A stretch of 58,104 nt of DNA, from the NCBI GenBank assembly GCA_021371995.1, contig JAJFVA010000040.1, positions 1 through 58,104 of the forward strand, written 5' to 3'. This DNA comes from Methanoregulaceae archaeon (GTDB taxonomy: Archaea; Halobacteriota; Methanomicrobia; Methanomicrobiales; Methanospirillaceae). The notes beneath the pieces are model-generated. The model searched no databases. It was not told the DNA's origin and saw nothing but the letters and a program-made list of their open reading frames with translations. Positions 16,951 through 25,743 of the stretch are shown in pieces. How positions within the stretch are numbered: the stretch's first letter is position 1; each line of letters starts with the position of its first letter. The translations under genes were made by a program, and so were the position numbers.

Positions 16951-17637
16951 TTACTGGATGGCCCTTACCGTCTCTTTCAGGACCCCGATACCCAGATCAT
17001 ATACGGCATTTCCTACGACGATAGTGTCGGCATACCGGGCCATCTCGGAAGCCTTCTCTCCCGAGTTGATCCCCCCTCCGTAATAGATGACTGCAGATTC
17101 GACCGCCTCTGCAGCGGCTTTCACCGTTGCAGGATTGCCATACATCCCTGAATATTCAATGTAGATAATCGGGAAGTGGAAGTAGTGGTCCGCGAGCGCG
17201 GCAAACGATGCCACCTCTTTTCCGTTCAGGGTGCAGGCTGCCCTGGTGACCTTTCCCACGGCAGAGTCAGGGTTCAGCACGATATATGCCTCAGGAACAA
17301 CCTTCTCCCACTGCACCGGCTGTTTCTGTATCCATGAACGGTGCTTGCCGACAATCCACTGGACATCTGATGAGTTCAGTACTGATGGGACAAAGACCAG
17401 GTCCACACCATCCCAGAGTACTGCCTCCGGACCTGCAGGCTCCACGATAAGCGGGAGTCCGGAGGCTCTTGCCTCTTTTGCAAGCGCGGCCATGTTCTCG
17501 GCAGTGACATTGAGGGTTCCCGAGAGCATCAGCGCGTCCGTCCCGCTTGACGCAATTTCTGCAATCGCACCGGAAGGGAGCATCTTGTCCGGGTCAAGCT
17601 TAGTCACATGGACCCAGTTTTTCCATCGGGTATGCAT
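16951..17637 (-). CDS. Geranylgeranylglyceryl phosphate synthase
   Basis: A TIM-barrel prenyltransferase that joins geranylgeranyl diphosphate to glycerol-1-phosphate, the first committed step of archaeal ether-lipid synthesis. The start HTRWKNWVHVTKLDPDK, the central YIEYSGMYGNP and the phosphate-binding GGGINSGEKA are diagnostic. The 228-residue form from ATG 17637 is chosen because a GGTG ribosome site lies six bases upstream; a GTG at 17646 and ATG at 17640 are in frame. The gene follows topoisomerase I almost without gap. Confidence 0.95.
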   Translation of the reverse strand: MHTRWKNWVHVTKLDPDKMLPSGAIAEIASSGTDALMLSGTLNVTAENMAALAKEARASGLPLIVEPAGPEAVLWDGVDLVFVPSVLNSSDVQWIVGKHRSWIQKQPVQWEKVVPEAYIVLNPDSAVGKVTRAACTLNGKEVASFAALADHYFHFPIIYIEYSGMYGNPATVKAAAEAVESAVIYYGGGINSGEKASEMARYADTIVVGNAVYDLGIGVLKETVRAIQ

Positions 17638-17647
17638 CATCCACACC

Positions 17648-20485
17648 TTATACCACTATAATATCGGGCTCTGCCTTTTTTGCCCTTTCCTGTAATATTG
17701 CCTGGAAGCGGCGGATCTTATCAGGTGGAATGCCGGTCCGCTCTCCAAGAACTGCCGGATCAGAGCCGAGAAGGAGTATCCCGCTGATGATTCCTGCCTT
17801 CCGGAGTCTCAACACTTCCTCCTCTTTGATGCCGGAGAGGGAGAGGAGTTCCGCTCTCCCTTTTGCCACCTGTGCTTTCGTATACCGGACGGGAGGTGTC
17901 TTTCCCTTTGTAAAAGCCACAAGCCCGACGTGCTTCTGCACGGTGTCGAGGCTTATGCCTGTCACATCAGAGATGTAGACCGGGTGCGAGGAGAGGAAGT
18001 CTTCTGGGGCAGCGATACCGGCAGCAAAGTATTTTTTCATGCTGGTGGCAGGTACTCCCGCAAGTTTCAGGAAACGCTCGTTTTCCACCATTTTTGCCTC
18101 TCTCAGGATTGATTCTGCCTCTTTCTCGGCTATCCCTACTTTTTTCAGCAGTGCCGGGTCTGCAGTCCCGAGAGAGGCAATATCGTTTACCCCAGCTTCC
18201 TGGAGTTTCTTGATCACCTTGGCCGGGCTTCTGCCCCTTTTTGGGACAAGCATCCTCCGGACGAGTTTCCTGCAATCGGATCTCCTCCTGAGAAGGTCAA
18301 GAACACCCTCTGCCTCCCTAATGATGTCCGAAGCCTTCTCATCGGTGATTCCAAAGAGGCTGGCCAGCTTCCCGGGAGTGGCGTTTGCTACGTCGGTAAC
18401 AGTATAGAGATGCGCTGAAAGCATCCGCTCATGGATCTGCGGGGTCATTGATGCCATGAGGAAGAGCGCCTCTTTGTTCGATGCGATCTGGTGACAGAGA
18501 GGGCAGCCGATGTCCCACGGCCTGCTCCCTTTCCTGACCAGGCGGACGAAATGGAGATGGTGGGCCGGACAGGTATCGTCTGTCCTGATGGCAAACCCCC
18601 ACATGGCGGAGGGGAGGCCGATATTAAATGTGCAGTCCGGGTAATTGGTACAACCGATAAACTGTGTCTGGTTCCGGAGGTGGCGAATCCTGATGTCATG
18701 CCTGCAGACCGGGCAGGGACCGAGCGTCAGCTCTTCTGCCGTCTGCTCCATGATCTCCTGCCCGACCTCGCGTTCATGGGGTTCGAGCTGATCAAAGACC
18801 GAATGCAGCATCCCCCGGGACTCGGCAACAACATCGTCCCTGCTCCGGTGCTGCTCTTTGATCTGCTGCATGTGCTCATCCAGCGTCTGAGTCATGGCCG
18901 GACGCGTAATCGTGTTGGCATGCCGCTCGAGGGACTCGGTCACCGCACGGCCGACAAGGGTCGGGCGGAGGGGGTTACCCTCGATGTATTTGCGCGAGAG
19001 GAGTTTTTGTATGACTTCGTGCCGTGTGCTTTTTGTCCCGAGACCGAGCTCCTCCATCTTCTGGATCAGCCTGCTCTGGGTAAAGCGTGCCGGCGGCTGA
19101 GTCTCCTTCTCCTCGAGTTTTACCTCTTTTACCGGGAGTTTCTCGCCAGGCTTCATCTCCGGGAGGATATACTCTGTCGCGGTGCTGTAGGGGTAGACCT
19201 TCCGCCATCCCGGCTCTATCAGCTGCCCCCCGGTTGCAGTATAGGGTTCTTTTCCTGCCTCGAAGTTAATCTTCATCGTCTTCCAGCGTGCATCAGGGGA
19301 GAGCGTTGCGAGGAACCGGCGGACCACGAGCTCGTAGATCTTCCACCTCTCTTCTCCTAGTGACTGGCGGGTCGCTGCTGATGCGGGATGGATCGGGGGG
19401 TGATCGGTGCTTGATTTTTTCCCGCGGGTCGGTACAGGCCTCCGGTGAGTGCTGACCCAGTGCACTTCCTCCTCGAATTCGGTGCCTGCCAGAGCCTTCA
19501 GCACCCCACCAAGATCAAGGGTTTGGGGATACACGGTGTTGTCTGTTCTGGGGTATGAGATGTACCCGTTCATGTACAGGTCTTCTGCCACCCGCATAGC
19601 GCCTGCAGCCGGGAAACCGATCCGGGCTGCAGCGACAATAAAACCGGTAGTATCGAGCGGGACGGGGGCACGGTCGATCTTTGTTCCTTCCTTCACCTCG
19701 GTGACCACGAGCGGGGGCTGTGTGCGGTCCCTGGCTCTTTCCGCCTCAGCTTTGTCACAGAATCGCGGAGTGGCATGGCGGGCTTCGACCTCTTCGCCGT
19801 CTTTTTCGGTCGTGAGTGAGAGCTGCCAGTATTTTTGGGAGACAAATTCCTCGATCTCTTTCTCCCGATCGACAATCATTGCAAGTGTCGGGGTCTGCAC
19901 CCGCCCTACCGAGAGGATATTGCTGCCTCCCCGCCGTGCAGCAAGACTGATGAACCGTGTGAGGGAAGCCCCCCACATCAGGTCGATCACCTGCCTTGCC
20001 TCGCCGGCTGAGGCAAGGTCAAAATCGATCCCTGTGGTCTCTCTGAATGCATGCCTGATCTCATCGGGGGTGATTGCACTGAACCGTGCCCGGTTGACAG
20101 CGACATCCCTGCTGACCTGCCGGATAAGCTCATACGCTTCCTTCCCGATCAGCTCCCCCTCGGTATCAAAATCGGTCGCAATCGTGATCAGGCTGGACTG
20201 TTTTGCCAGTTTCTGGAGGAGGTGAACGATCTTCTTCTCTGTCGGGACCTTGATAGTCCGGGCATCGATCAGGGAACGGGGGGTCCGTTCGGTGCTCCTC
20301 CAGTTCGAATAACCCTCCTCGAAATCGATCTCCACAACGTGACCCCTGAGCCCGACGACTGCCGTATCATCGAACCGGTATACCGGAACTCCCCCGTCCT
20401 TCTCCTCCCTCACCCTTTTACTCCCCGCAAGGATAGAAGCGATCCGGTGGGCAGAAATGTTTTTCTCGGCAACAATGAGGTGCAT
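17648..20485 (-). CDS. topA: DNA topoisomerase I (type IA) with long HhH tail
   Basis: A 945-residue type IA topoisomerase that relaxes negative supercoils by a 5'-phosphotyrosine intermediate. The Toprim domain is residues 1-130, with Glu7 and the metal-binding ATDFDTEGE (Asp105, Asp107). The active-site tyrosine is Tyr311 in ISYPRTDN, and SVGRVQTPT marks domain IV. After the core come one intact four-Cys zinc ribbon (CPVC to CTNYPDC, near 610-635) and a tail of about 250 residues made of several helix-hairpin-helix units (for example LASLFGITDEKA, IASLGTADPALLKKVGIAEKEA). The tail probably grips duplex DNA. It starts 5 bases after the GatB stop. Confidence 0.96.
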   Translation of the reverse strand: MHLIVAEKNISAHRIASILAGSKRVREEKDGGVPVYRFDDTAVVGLRGHVVEIDFEEGYSNWRSTERTPRSLIDARTIKVPTEKKIVHLLQKLAKQSSLITIATDFDTEGELIGKEAYELIRQVSRDVAVNRARFSAITPDEIRHAFRETTGIDFDLASAGEARQVIDLMWGASLTRFISLAARRGGSNILSVGRVQTPTLAMIVDREKEIEEFVSQKYWQLSLTTEKDGEEVEARHATPRFCDKAEAERARDRTQPPLVVTEVKEGTKIDRAPVPLDTTGFIVAAARIGFPAAGAMRVAEDLYMNGYISYPRTDNTVYPQTLDLGGVLKALAGTEFEEEVHWVSTHRRPVPTRGKKSSTDHPPIHPASAATRQSLGEERWKIYELVVRRFLATLSPDARWKTMKINFEAGKEPYTATGGQLIEPGWRKVYPYSTATEYILPEMKPGEKLPVKEVKLEEKETQPPARFTQSRLIQKMEELGLGTKSTRHEVIQKLLSRKYIEGNPLRPTLVGRAVTESLERHANTITRPAMTQTLDEHMQQIKEQHRSRDDVVAESRGMLHSVFDQLEPHEREVGQEIMEQTAEELTLGPCPVCRHDIRIRHLRNQTQFIGCTNYPDCTFNIGLPSAMWGFAIRTDDTCPAHHLHFVRLVRKGSRPWDIGCPLCHQIASNKEALFLMASMTPQIHERMLSAHLYTVTDVANATPGKLASLFGITDEKASDIIREAEGVLDLLRRRSDCRKLVRRMLVPKRGRSPAKVIKKLQEAGVNDIASLGTADPALLKKVGIAEKEAESILREAKMVENERFLKLAGVPATSMKKYFAAGIAAPEDFLSSHPVYISDVTGISLDTVQKHVGLVAFTKGKTPPVRYTKAQVAKGRAELLSLSGIKEEEVLRLRKAGIISGILLLGSDPAVLGERTGIPPDKIRRFQAILQERAKKAEPDIIVV

Positions 20486-20490
20486 CGGAT

Positions 20491-22092
20491 TCAGCCCTCT
20501 TTTCCAAGTATCCCCAGAAGTACCTGGTTCACGTCCGCAGGCTTGGCACGCCCCCGGGTCTTTTTCATGACCTGTCCCACAAGGAAGTTGAATGCCTCTT
20601 TCTTCCCGGCATGGAAATCGGCAACCGCCTGGGGCTGCTCTGCGACAACTTCACGTGCCGCCATCGCAACCGGGTCATCAGCATCTCCTGCCCCTCCAGT
20701 CCGTTCAATTACTATCAGGCCAAGCCTCCCGACGCATTCATCCGGGGTTTCGCAGGAGCCCGACTCCCTGATCTGGTCAAGCAGCGATCGCAAAACCTCA
20801 ACACCGCCCTTGTCGGTGACACTCCCTTCCTTGATGAGCAGGATCAGTGCACGGAACCACCCGGGAGAAACTTTGCTGACACTCATGTCCCGGTAATTGA
20901 GTTCTCCGAGCAGTGTGTCGGCAACCCAGGTTGCTGCAAGGATCGGGTCGGTTTCGGCAACCTGTTCGTAAAATTCGGCAAGCCTGAGATCCCCGGTAAG
21001 GGTCCGGGCATGGATTGGAGAGCATCCATACTGCCCGAGGAACCGGGCCCTTCGGGCATCCGGGAGCTCGGGAAGAACAATCCCGGCAGCCCAGTCACAG
21101 ACCCTGAGCGGGCGGAGATCGGGCTCCGGGAAATACCGGTAGTCCTGCTCCATCTCCTTGCTCCTCGATGCAGTGGTGATCCCCCGTGTCTCGACAAAGT
21201 GGCGGGTCGCTGTCTCCAGTCTCTGCCCTCTCCTGAGCGCATTCTTCTGGCGGGTCACCTCAAAGGTGAGGGCTTTTTCAACCCCCTTGTAGGAGGAGAT
21301 ATTCTTGACTTCAGCCCTGCCGCGGCCTTCCTTTCCTTTCCCCTCCTTCTCAAACCAGCCCTTTGGCTGGATGGAGATATTTGCGTCGACACGGAGCGAC
21401 CCTTCCTTTTCACTGTCAAAAACGCCGAGATACTCGAGGGTTGCCCGGAGTTTGTTCAGGAACTTTCGTGCTTCTTTTGGCGACCGGAGATCCGGTTCCG
21501 TCACGATCTCGATCAGCGGGATCCCGGCCCGGTTGTAATCGACAAGGGTGTATTTCGCCCGGTCGGCACCCCCCTTGTGGACGAGCCTTCCCGGGTCCTC
21601 TTCGACATGGACCCTGGTGATCCGTACCCGTTTTTCACCGTCGTCACCTTCGATATCAAGATAGCCTCTCACTGCAAGAGGCTTATCATACTGGGTGATC
21701 TGGAAGCCCTTGTTCAGGTCAGGGTAGAAATAGTTCTTCCGGGCAAATTCCGACTCTTCGAGGACCGTGCAATTGAGGGCTTTCCCGACCCGGAGGGCAT
21801 ATCCGATTGCCTTTTTGTTCACCCGTGGGAGCGAACCCGGCAGCCCGAGACAGACGGGGCAGACATGGGTGTTCGGGCTATCGTCCCGGTAATCCGTTGA
21901 ACAGCCGCAGAAGAGCTTCGTCGCGGTATCCAGCTGGCAGTGAATCTCAAGGCCGATGATTACCTCGTCATCGGAAAAATCCATCCGAATATTCGCTGGC
22001 TGTGTCTGGCGTTGAATATCGGATATCTTTTCCCCAGGCCATCGAGTGACCCCCTCACTTGCCGGCCGGGAAATTGGTGCATCATCCGTCAT
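20491..22092 (-). CDS. gatB: Asp/Glu-tRNA amidotransferase subunit B
   Basis: A 533-residue GatB, the kinase and tRNA-binding subunit of GatCAB, which converts Asp-tRNA-Asn (and in some organisms Glu-tRNA-Gln) to the amide form. The core starts IIGLEIHCQL and has the zinc cysteines FCGCS and CPVC, the YRYFPEPDL motif, and the C-terminal YqeY-like tail. A strong GGGGGTG site and a start-stop overlap with gatA point to ATG 22092, which adds 36 residues before the usual family start (ATG 21984, which has no visible ribosome site). The extension is not similar to anything I know. Archaea with GatCAB usually use it for Asn-tRNA, as GatDE handles Gln. Confidence 0.95.
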   Translation of the reverse strand: MTDDAPISRPASEGVTRWPGEKISDIQRQTQPANIRMDFSDDEVIIGLEIHCQLDTATKLFCGCSTDYRDDSPNTHVCPVCLGLPGSLPRVNKKAIGYALRVGKALNCTVLEESEFARKNYFYPDLNKGFQITQYDKPLAVRGYLDIEGDDGEKRVRITRVHVEEDPGRLVHKGGADRAKYTLVDYNRAGIPLIEIVTEPDLRSPKEARKFLNKLRATLEYLGVFDSEKEGSLRVDANISIQPKGWFEKEGKGKEGRGRAEVKNISSYKGVEKALTFEVTRQKNALRRGQRLETATRHFVETRGITTASRSKEMEQDYRYFPEPDLRPLRVCDWAAGIVLPELPDARRARFLGQYGCSPIHARTLTGDLRLAEFYEQVAETDPILAATWVADTLLGELNYRDMSVSKVSPGWFRALILLIKEGSVTDKGGVEVLRSLLDQIRESGSCETPDECVGRLGLIVIERTGGAGDADDPVAMAAREVVAEQPQAVADFHAGKKEAFNFLVGQVMKKTRGRAKPADVNQVLLGILGKEG

Positions 22093-23387
22093 CGAGACAC
22101 CCCCTGTTCAAAGGCATAAGCGACATCGATTACTCTCTCATCCCTGAAATGCGGACCCATAATCTGGAGCCCTACCGGGAGCCCTTCGGACTTCCCGCAG
22201 GGGACCGAGATGGAGGGTATCCCTGCCAGATTGGCCGGCACGGTCAGGATATCTGAGAGGTACATGGAAAGCGGGTCAGTTTTCTCCCCGAGCCTGAACG
22301 CGACGGTGGGCATGGTCGGACCCGCAATCACGTCAACAGTCCTGAAGAGGTGCAGGAAATCATTCCTCACCTGCTGTCGTGCAGCCTGTGCCTTTGCGTA
22401 GTATTTGCCATAGTATCCCGAGGAGAGGGCAAATGTCCCGAGCATTATTCTCCTCTTTACCTCTGTCCCAAATCCGCTCTGTCTCCGCTGCTGGAACGCT
22501 TCATGCCACGGGAGTTTTGTATCAGCCGGGGGTCCGTACCGGACCCCGTCGAACCGTGCAAGGTTGGAACTCGCCTCGCTCGTGCAGGTCACGTAATAGG
22601 CTGCAAGGGCATACGCCATGCTCGGCATCCGGCAGGTGACGATCTCCGCCCCTTTCCGTTCAAGGAGTGTTATCCCGTCCCAGACCGCCGAGGCGACTCT
22701 CGGGTCAACCCCTTCGCCAAAGAACTCTTCCGGGACTCCGATCTTCAATCCCCGGATCTCCGGGTCCGGGGTATGAGAATAGTGGCAGTCGACAGCGGTT
22801 GAATCGCGGGGATCATACTTTGTGAGGACTTCCATGAGGAGGGAGATATCTGAGACGCTCCGGGCCATAGGGCCGATCTGCTCAAGGGAATTTGCATATG
22901 CAATCAGACCGTACCGGGAGACCCTTCCATAGGTGGGCTTATGCCCGACAATTCCGCAGAACGCAGCAGGGCACCGGATCGATCCGCCCGTATCGGTGCC
23001 AAGTGCCATCCGGACCATCCCTGATGCGACGGCTGCGGCACTCCCGCCAGATGAACCGCCGGGAACCCGGGAAGGGTCGGCCGGGTTTTTCGTGGGCCCA
23101 AACGCGCTGTTCTCGGTCGTTGTGCCCATCCCGAACTCGTCCATGTTGGACTTCCCGACGATTGCTGCCCCGGCCTTTTTTAAGAGCGTGACAACATGTG
23201 CATCATAGGGCGGGACATACCCTTCAAGGATCCGGGAGCCGCAGGTGGTGGGGATTCCCCGCGTGGAGATATTGTCCTTGACCGCGACAGGGATTCCGGA
23301 GAGTGCCCCCGGACCTGATTCAGCCTCGTTCAGGGTGGTGATGAAGGCGTTATACTGGTCTTTTGGAGAAAAACTGATTGTCGCCAC
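22089..23387 (-). CDS. gatA: Asp/Glu-tRNA amidotransferase subunit A (amidase)
   Basis: A 432-residue amidase-signature enzyme that releases ammonia from glutamine for GatB. The Ser-cisSer-Lys triad is visible: Lys in PVAVKDNIS, the GGSSGGSAAAVASG loop with the two serines, and TDTGGSIRCPAA. The protein is a little shorter than bacterial GatA (about 480) but complete. It starts right after gatC stops and overlaps gatB by 4 bases, so translation is probably coupled. Confidence 0.96.
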   Translation of the reverse strand: MATISFSPKDQYNAFITTLNEAESGPGALSGIPVAVKDNISTRGIPTTCGSRILEGYVPPYDAHVVTLLKKAGAAIVGKSNMDEFGMGTTTENSAFGPTKNPADPSRVPGGSSGGSAAAVASGMVRMALGTDTGGSIRCPAAFCGIVGHKPTYGRVSRYGLIAYANSLEQIGPMARSVSDISLLMEVLTKYDPRDSTAVDCHYSHTPDPEIRGLKIGVPEEFFGEGVDPRVASAVWDGITLLERKGAEIVTCRMPSMAYALAAYYVTCTSEASSNLARFDGVRYGPPADTKLPWHEAFQQRRQSGFGTEVKRRIMLGTFALSSGYYGKYYAKAQAARQQVRNDFLHLFRTVDVIAGPTMPTVAFRLGEKTDPLSMYLSDILTVPANLAGIPSISVPCGKSEGLPVGLQIMGPHFRDERVIDVAYAFEQGVSR

Positions 23388-23657
23388 TCACATCACCCGT
23401 GGCGCCCTGAAAAATCCGTCTTCCGGATCAGGGGTATTAGCCAGCACTTCGTCTTTTGTGAGGGAAGGGTCCACCACATCTTCACGAAAGACATTCACAA
23501 GGTCTGCCTCCCGGGTCTCTCCCGCGCCAACCTGGTCGAGGATGTCAAAATAGTCAAGAATCTCGTTGAACCGGCCGGTAAATTCCGCCAGCTCCTCTTT
23601 ATCGATGCCGATATCGGCAAGTTCCGCGATATGCAGTACGTCCCTCTCAGATACCAT
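23388..23657 (-). CDS. gatC: Asp/Glu-tRNA amidotransferase subunit C
   Basis: An 89-residue GatC, the belt-like subunit that stabilises GatA and GatB. Typical features are LHIAELADIGIDKEEL at the N-terminus, FNEILDYFDILDQV in the middle and a C-terminal segment with LANTPDPEDGFFRAPRV, which threads between the two larger subunits. It shares its start with the last base of the stop of the asparagine-synthetase-like gene. Confidence 0.94.
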   Translation of the reverse strand: MVSERDVLHIAELADIGIDKEELAEFTGRFNEILDYFDILDQVGAGETREADLVNVFREDVVDPSLTKDEVLANTPDPEDGFFRAPRVM

Positions 23658-24685
23658 TACGCGCCTCCACCGGTCGTTCTGATCTGATCTAAGTACCCTT
23701 GTAAAGACCTTTTATAACCATTGTCACGTGCGAACATCCGGAGCACTTTTGCAATGCCGGTCCCGTACTGCATGGCTTTTTTCCGGTAAAATGCTATTTC
23801 ACGCGGAATATGACGGGCTGCGATCTCCCGGAGCGGCCATTTTCCAACCCCCTCCCTGACCATCTCCCGGGCCGGGATCGAGCGGGCAGCGCGCACCACC
23901 CTGACATCAAGGAAGGGCATGGAGAGGTAGGTTCCATTGAGAGCGGCAACCGACTGGTCACGGAGCCCCTGGCGGGCGAGGCCGGCAAAGTCACGTGCCA
24001 GCGCAACCCCGGGATCAGTGCAGGTCCGGTACCGTGCATAACCCCCGAAAAGCTCGTCCGCTCCCTGGCCGGTCAGTACCCTCTCGTGGCCAAGCTCCCG
24101 TGCGGAACGGGTGATCAGGTACTGGGTGATGGCAATCGCGGTATTGACCGGGGTCGGGTCCGGGATCACGCCGATCACTGCAGAAAGACCCTCCCGCACG
24201 TCTTCCAGAGTTATCTCAATGCAGGTGCAGGGGAGATTCATTGCTTCTGCCGCAAGGTGTGCCTGCGTGAGGTCATGCGACCCGGCAAGCCCGACAGCAA
24301 GGCATGGGCGCTTTGAAAGATATGCAACCAGTGATGAGTCCACGCCCCCGGAAAGGGCGCAGATTCCTTCGGTGCTCCGGAGAAAAACAGCTTCCTTGAC
24401 AGCATCTTCAAGGGGCATGGCAGGAACAACGGGGTATATTTTTCCTAGTTCTTTTCCGCTGCAAAAGATGGTCCCCGCCGGGATAGGACCCGGCAGGATT
24501 CCAAAGTGGTCCCGTGCAGTGTACCCGTCCCAGGAGAGGAGAAACTCACCACCGAACCGTGAGGCAGCCAGCGGATCGGCGATGAGTAGTGTTGCAAGTT
24601 CACGGGAGGAGAGCAGGTTCCCGTCCTGTTCCACCCAGCCCCTCAGCTCCATTTTCAATAAAAGCTCTGATACCCGCCTCTTCAT
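23657..24685 (-). CDS. Asparagine synthetase-like protein without glutaminase centre
   Basis: A protein of 342-354 residues belonging to the asparagine synthetase C-terminal family. The PP-loop CALSGGVDSSLVAYLS binds ATP, and LTGQGADELFGGYARY, SMPFLDVRVV and GKWPLREIA form the aspartate/AMP site. Before the PP-loop there are only about 115 residues. These contain FGGEFLLSWDG and ARDHFGILPG, which look like the end of a class II glutaminase domain, but the N-terminal catalytic Cys is missing. So it probably uses ammonia, or it adenylates another substrate. ATG 24685 is the likelier start (AAAGGG just upstream); ATG 24721 would overlap the divergent kinase gene. It heads the operon with gatCAB. 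Confidence 0.85.
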   Translation of the reverse strand: MKRRVSELLLKMELRGWVEQDGNLLSSRELATLLIADPLAASRFGGEFLLSWDGYTARDHFGILPGPIPAGTIFCSGKELGKIYPVVPAMPLEDAVKEAVFLRSTEGICALSGGVDSSLVAYLSKRPCLAVGLAGSHDLTQAHLAAEAMNLPCTCIEITLEDVREGLSAVIGVIPDPTPVNTAIAITQYLITRSARELGHERVLTGQGADELFGGYARYRTCTDPGVALARDFAGLARQGLRDQSVAALNGTYLSMPFLDVRVVRAARSIPAREMVREGVGKWPLREIAARHIPREIAFYRKKAMQYGTGIAKVLRMFARDNGYKRSLQGYLDQIRTTGGGA

Positions 24686-24742
24686 ACCCTTTGTGGATGG
24701 GCCGCGAACCTTATGTTCCATCCGGATAAACCCCGAAACATC

Positions 24743-25723
24743 ATGGGGTATGCAGTGGCAGTTGACCTGGGGGCAACCAACACCCGGGTAGCAATCGTGG
24801 GGGAAGGGGGGAGGATTGAAAAAAAGCGCGAAGCACCGACCCTGGCAAAGGAGACCGACCCGTCCCGGCTCACCGGTTTCCTTTCAGGCTTTATTGCAGG
24901 TATCACGGGAGAAACGACTACTGAACCGATCACCGGTATCGGTCTCTCGGTTGCAGGGCCGGTGGATATCAGGAAGGGAGTGCTTGTAAACCCCCCGAAC
25001 ATGGCGTTCCGGGATGTACCTCTCACCCTGCCCCTTTCCCGGATCTTTCACTGTCCGGTACGGATGGTCAATGACTGCCATGCCGGGGTGCTTGGAGAGA
25101 TGTACCACGGGCAGGGAAGGGGCCGGAGCGATGTCGTCTACCTGACGATTTCAACTGGCATAGGAGGCGGGGTTATATCGGGAGGCCGGCTCCTTCTCGG
25201 GAGGCAGGGCAATGCAGCGGAGATTGGTCATTTCCACGTGGACAGCACCTATGACCTTCCCTGCGGCTGCGGCAGCACCGGTCACTGGGAGGGGTATGCC
25301 TCCGGGAGATATCTGCCCTGGTTTTTTGGTGAGTGGTGCAGGTTTCATGCTAAGCCCCACTGGGGCCCTGACACCGCTCTGGAGATTTTTGCATCAGCCC
25401 GGCAGGGTGACGAGGATGTCCTCAGATTTATAAAAGAACTTGCCCGTATCAATGCCCGGGGCATCTCCGATGTTATTGTTGCTTACGACCCTGAGATGAT
25501 CATCCTTGACGGTGCCGTCATCAGGTCCAATGCCGACCTCCTCCTCCCTGCAATCATAGAATCTGTCGACCGTTACCTCCCACTTCCCGACATCGTGATG
25601 TCGGAGCTGGCCGGGGATGCGCCCCTGCTCGGGGCAGCGGTCATTGCCGGAGGGTATGAGACCGGGTACGGGGACTTTGGATTATCGGCAGGAGATGAAG
25701 AAAAAAAAATGGGTGATTACTGA
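24743..25723 (+). CDS. ROK-family sugar kinase (glucokinase-like)
   Basis: A 326-residue ROK kinase. The N-terminal phosphate motif is DLGATNTRVAIV, the sugar-binding core has NDCHAGVLGE and STGIGGGVI, and the zinc-binding ROK signature EIGHFHVD...CGCGSTGHWEGYAS is present with its His and three Cys. It phosphorylates glucose or a related hexose using ATP or polyphosphate; the substrate is not certain. ATG 24743 is preferred over 24713 because the protein then begins GYAVAVDLG as in the family. The tail is charged and contains seven lysine/glutamate codons in an A-rich stretch. Confidence 0.9.
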   Translation: MGYAVAVDLGATNTRVAIVGEGGRIEKKREAPTLAKETDPSRLTGFLSGFIAGITGETTTEPITGIGLSVAGPVDIRKGVLVNPPNMAFRDVPLTLPLSRIFHCPVRMVNDCHAGVLGEMYHGQGRGRSDVVYLTISTGIGGGVISGGRLLLGRQGNAAEIGHFHVDSTYDLPCGCGSTGHWEGYASGRYLPWFFGEWCRFHAKPHWGPDTALEIFASARQGDEDVLRFIKELARINARGISDVIVAYDPEMIILDGAVIRSNADLLLPAIIESVDRYLPLPDIVMSELAGDAPLLGAAVIAGGYETGYGDFGLSAGDEEKKMGDY

Positions 25724-25743
25724 ATTTTTCGCCGGGATGCCTG

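Noticed and set aside
20611-21900. 429-codon plus-strand frame opposite gatB
   Set aside because: Shadow of gatB without known motifs or ribosome site.
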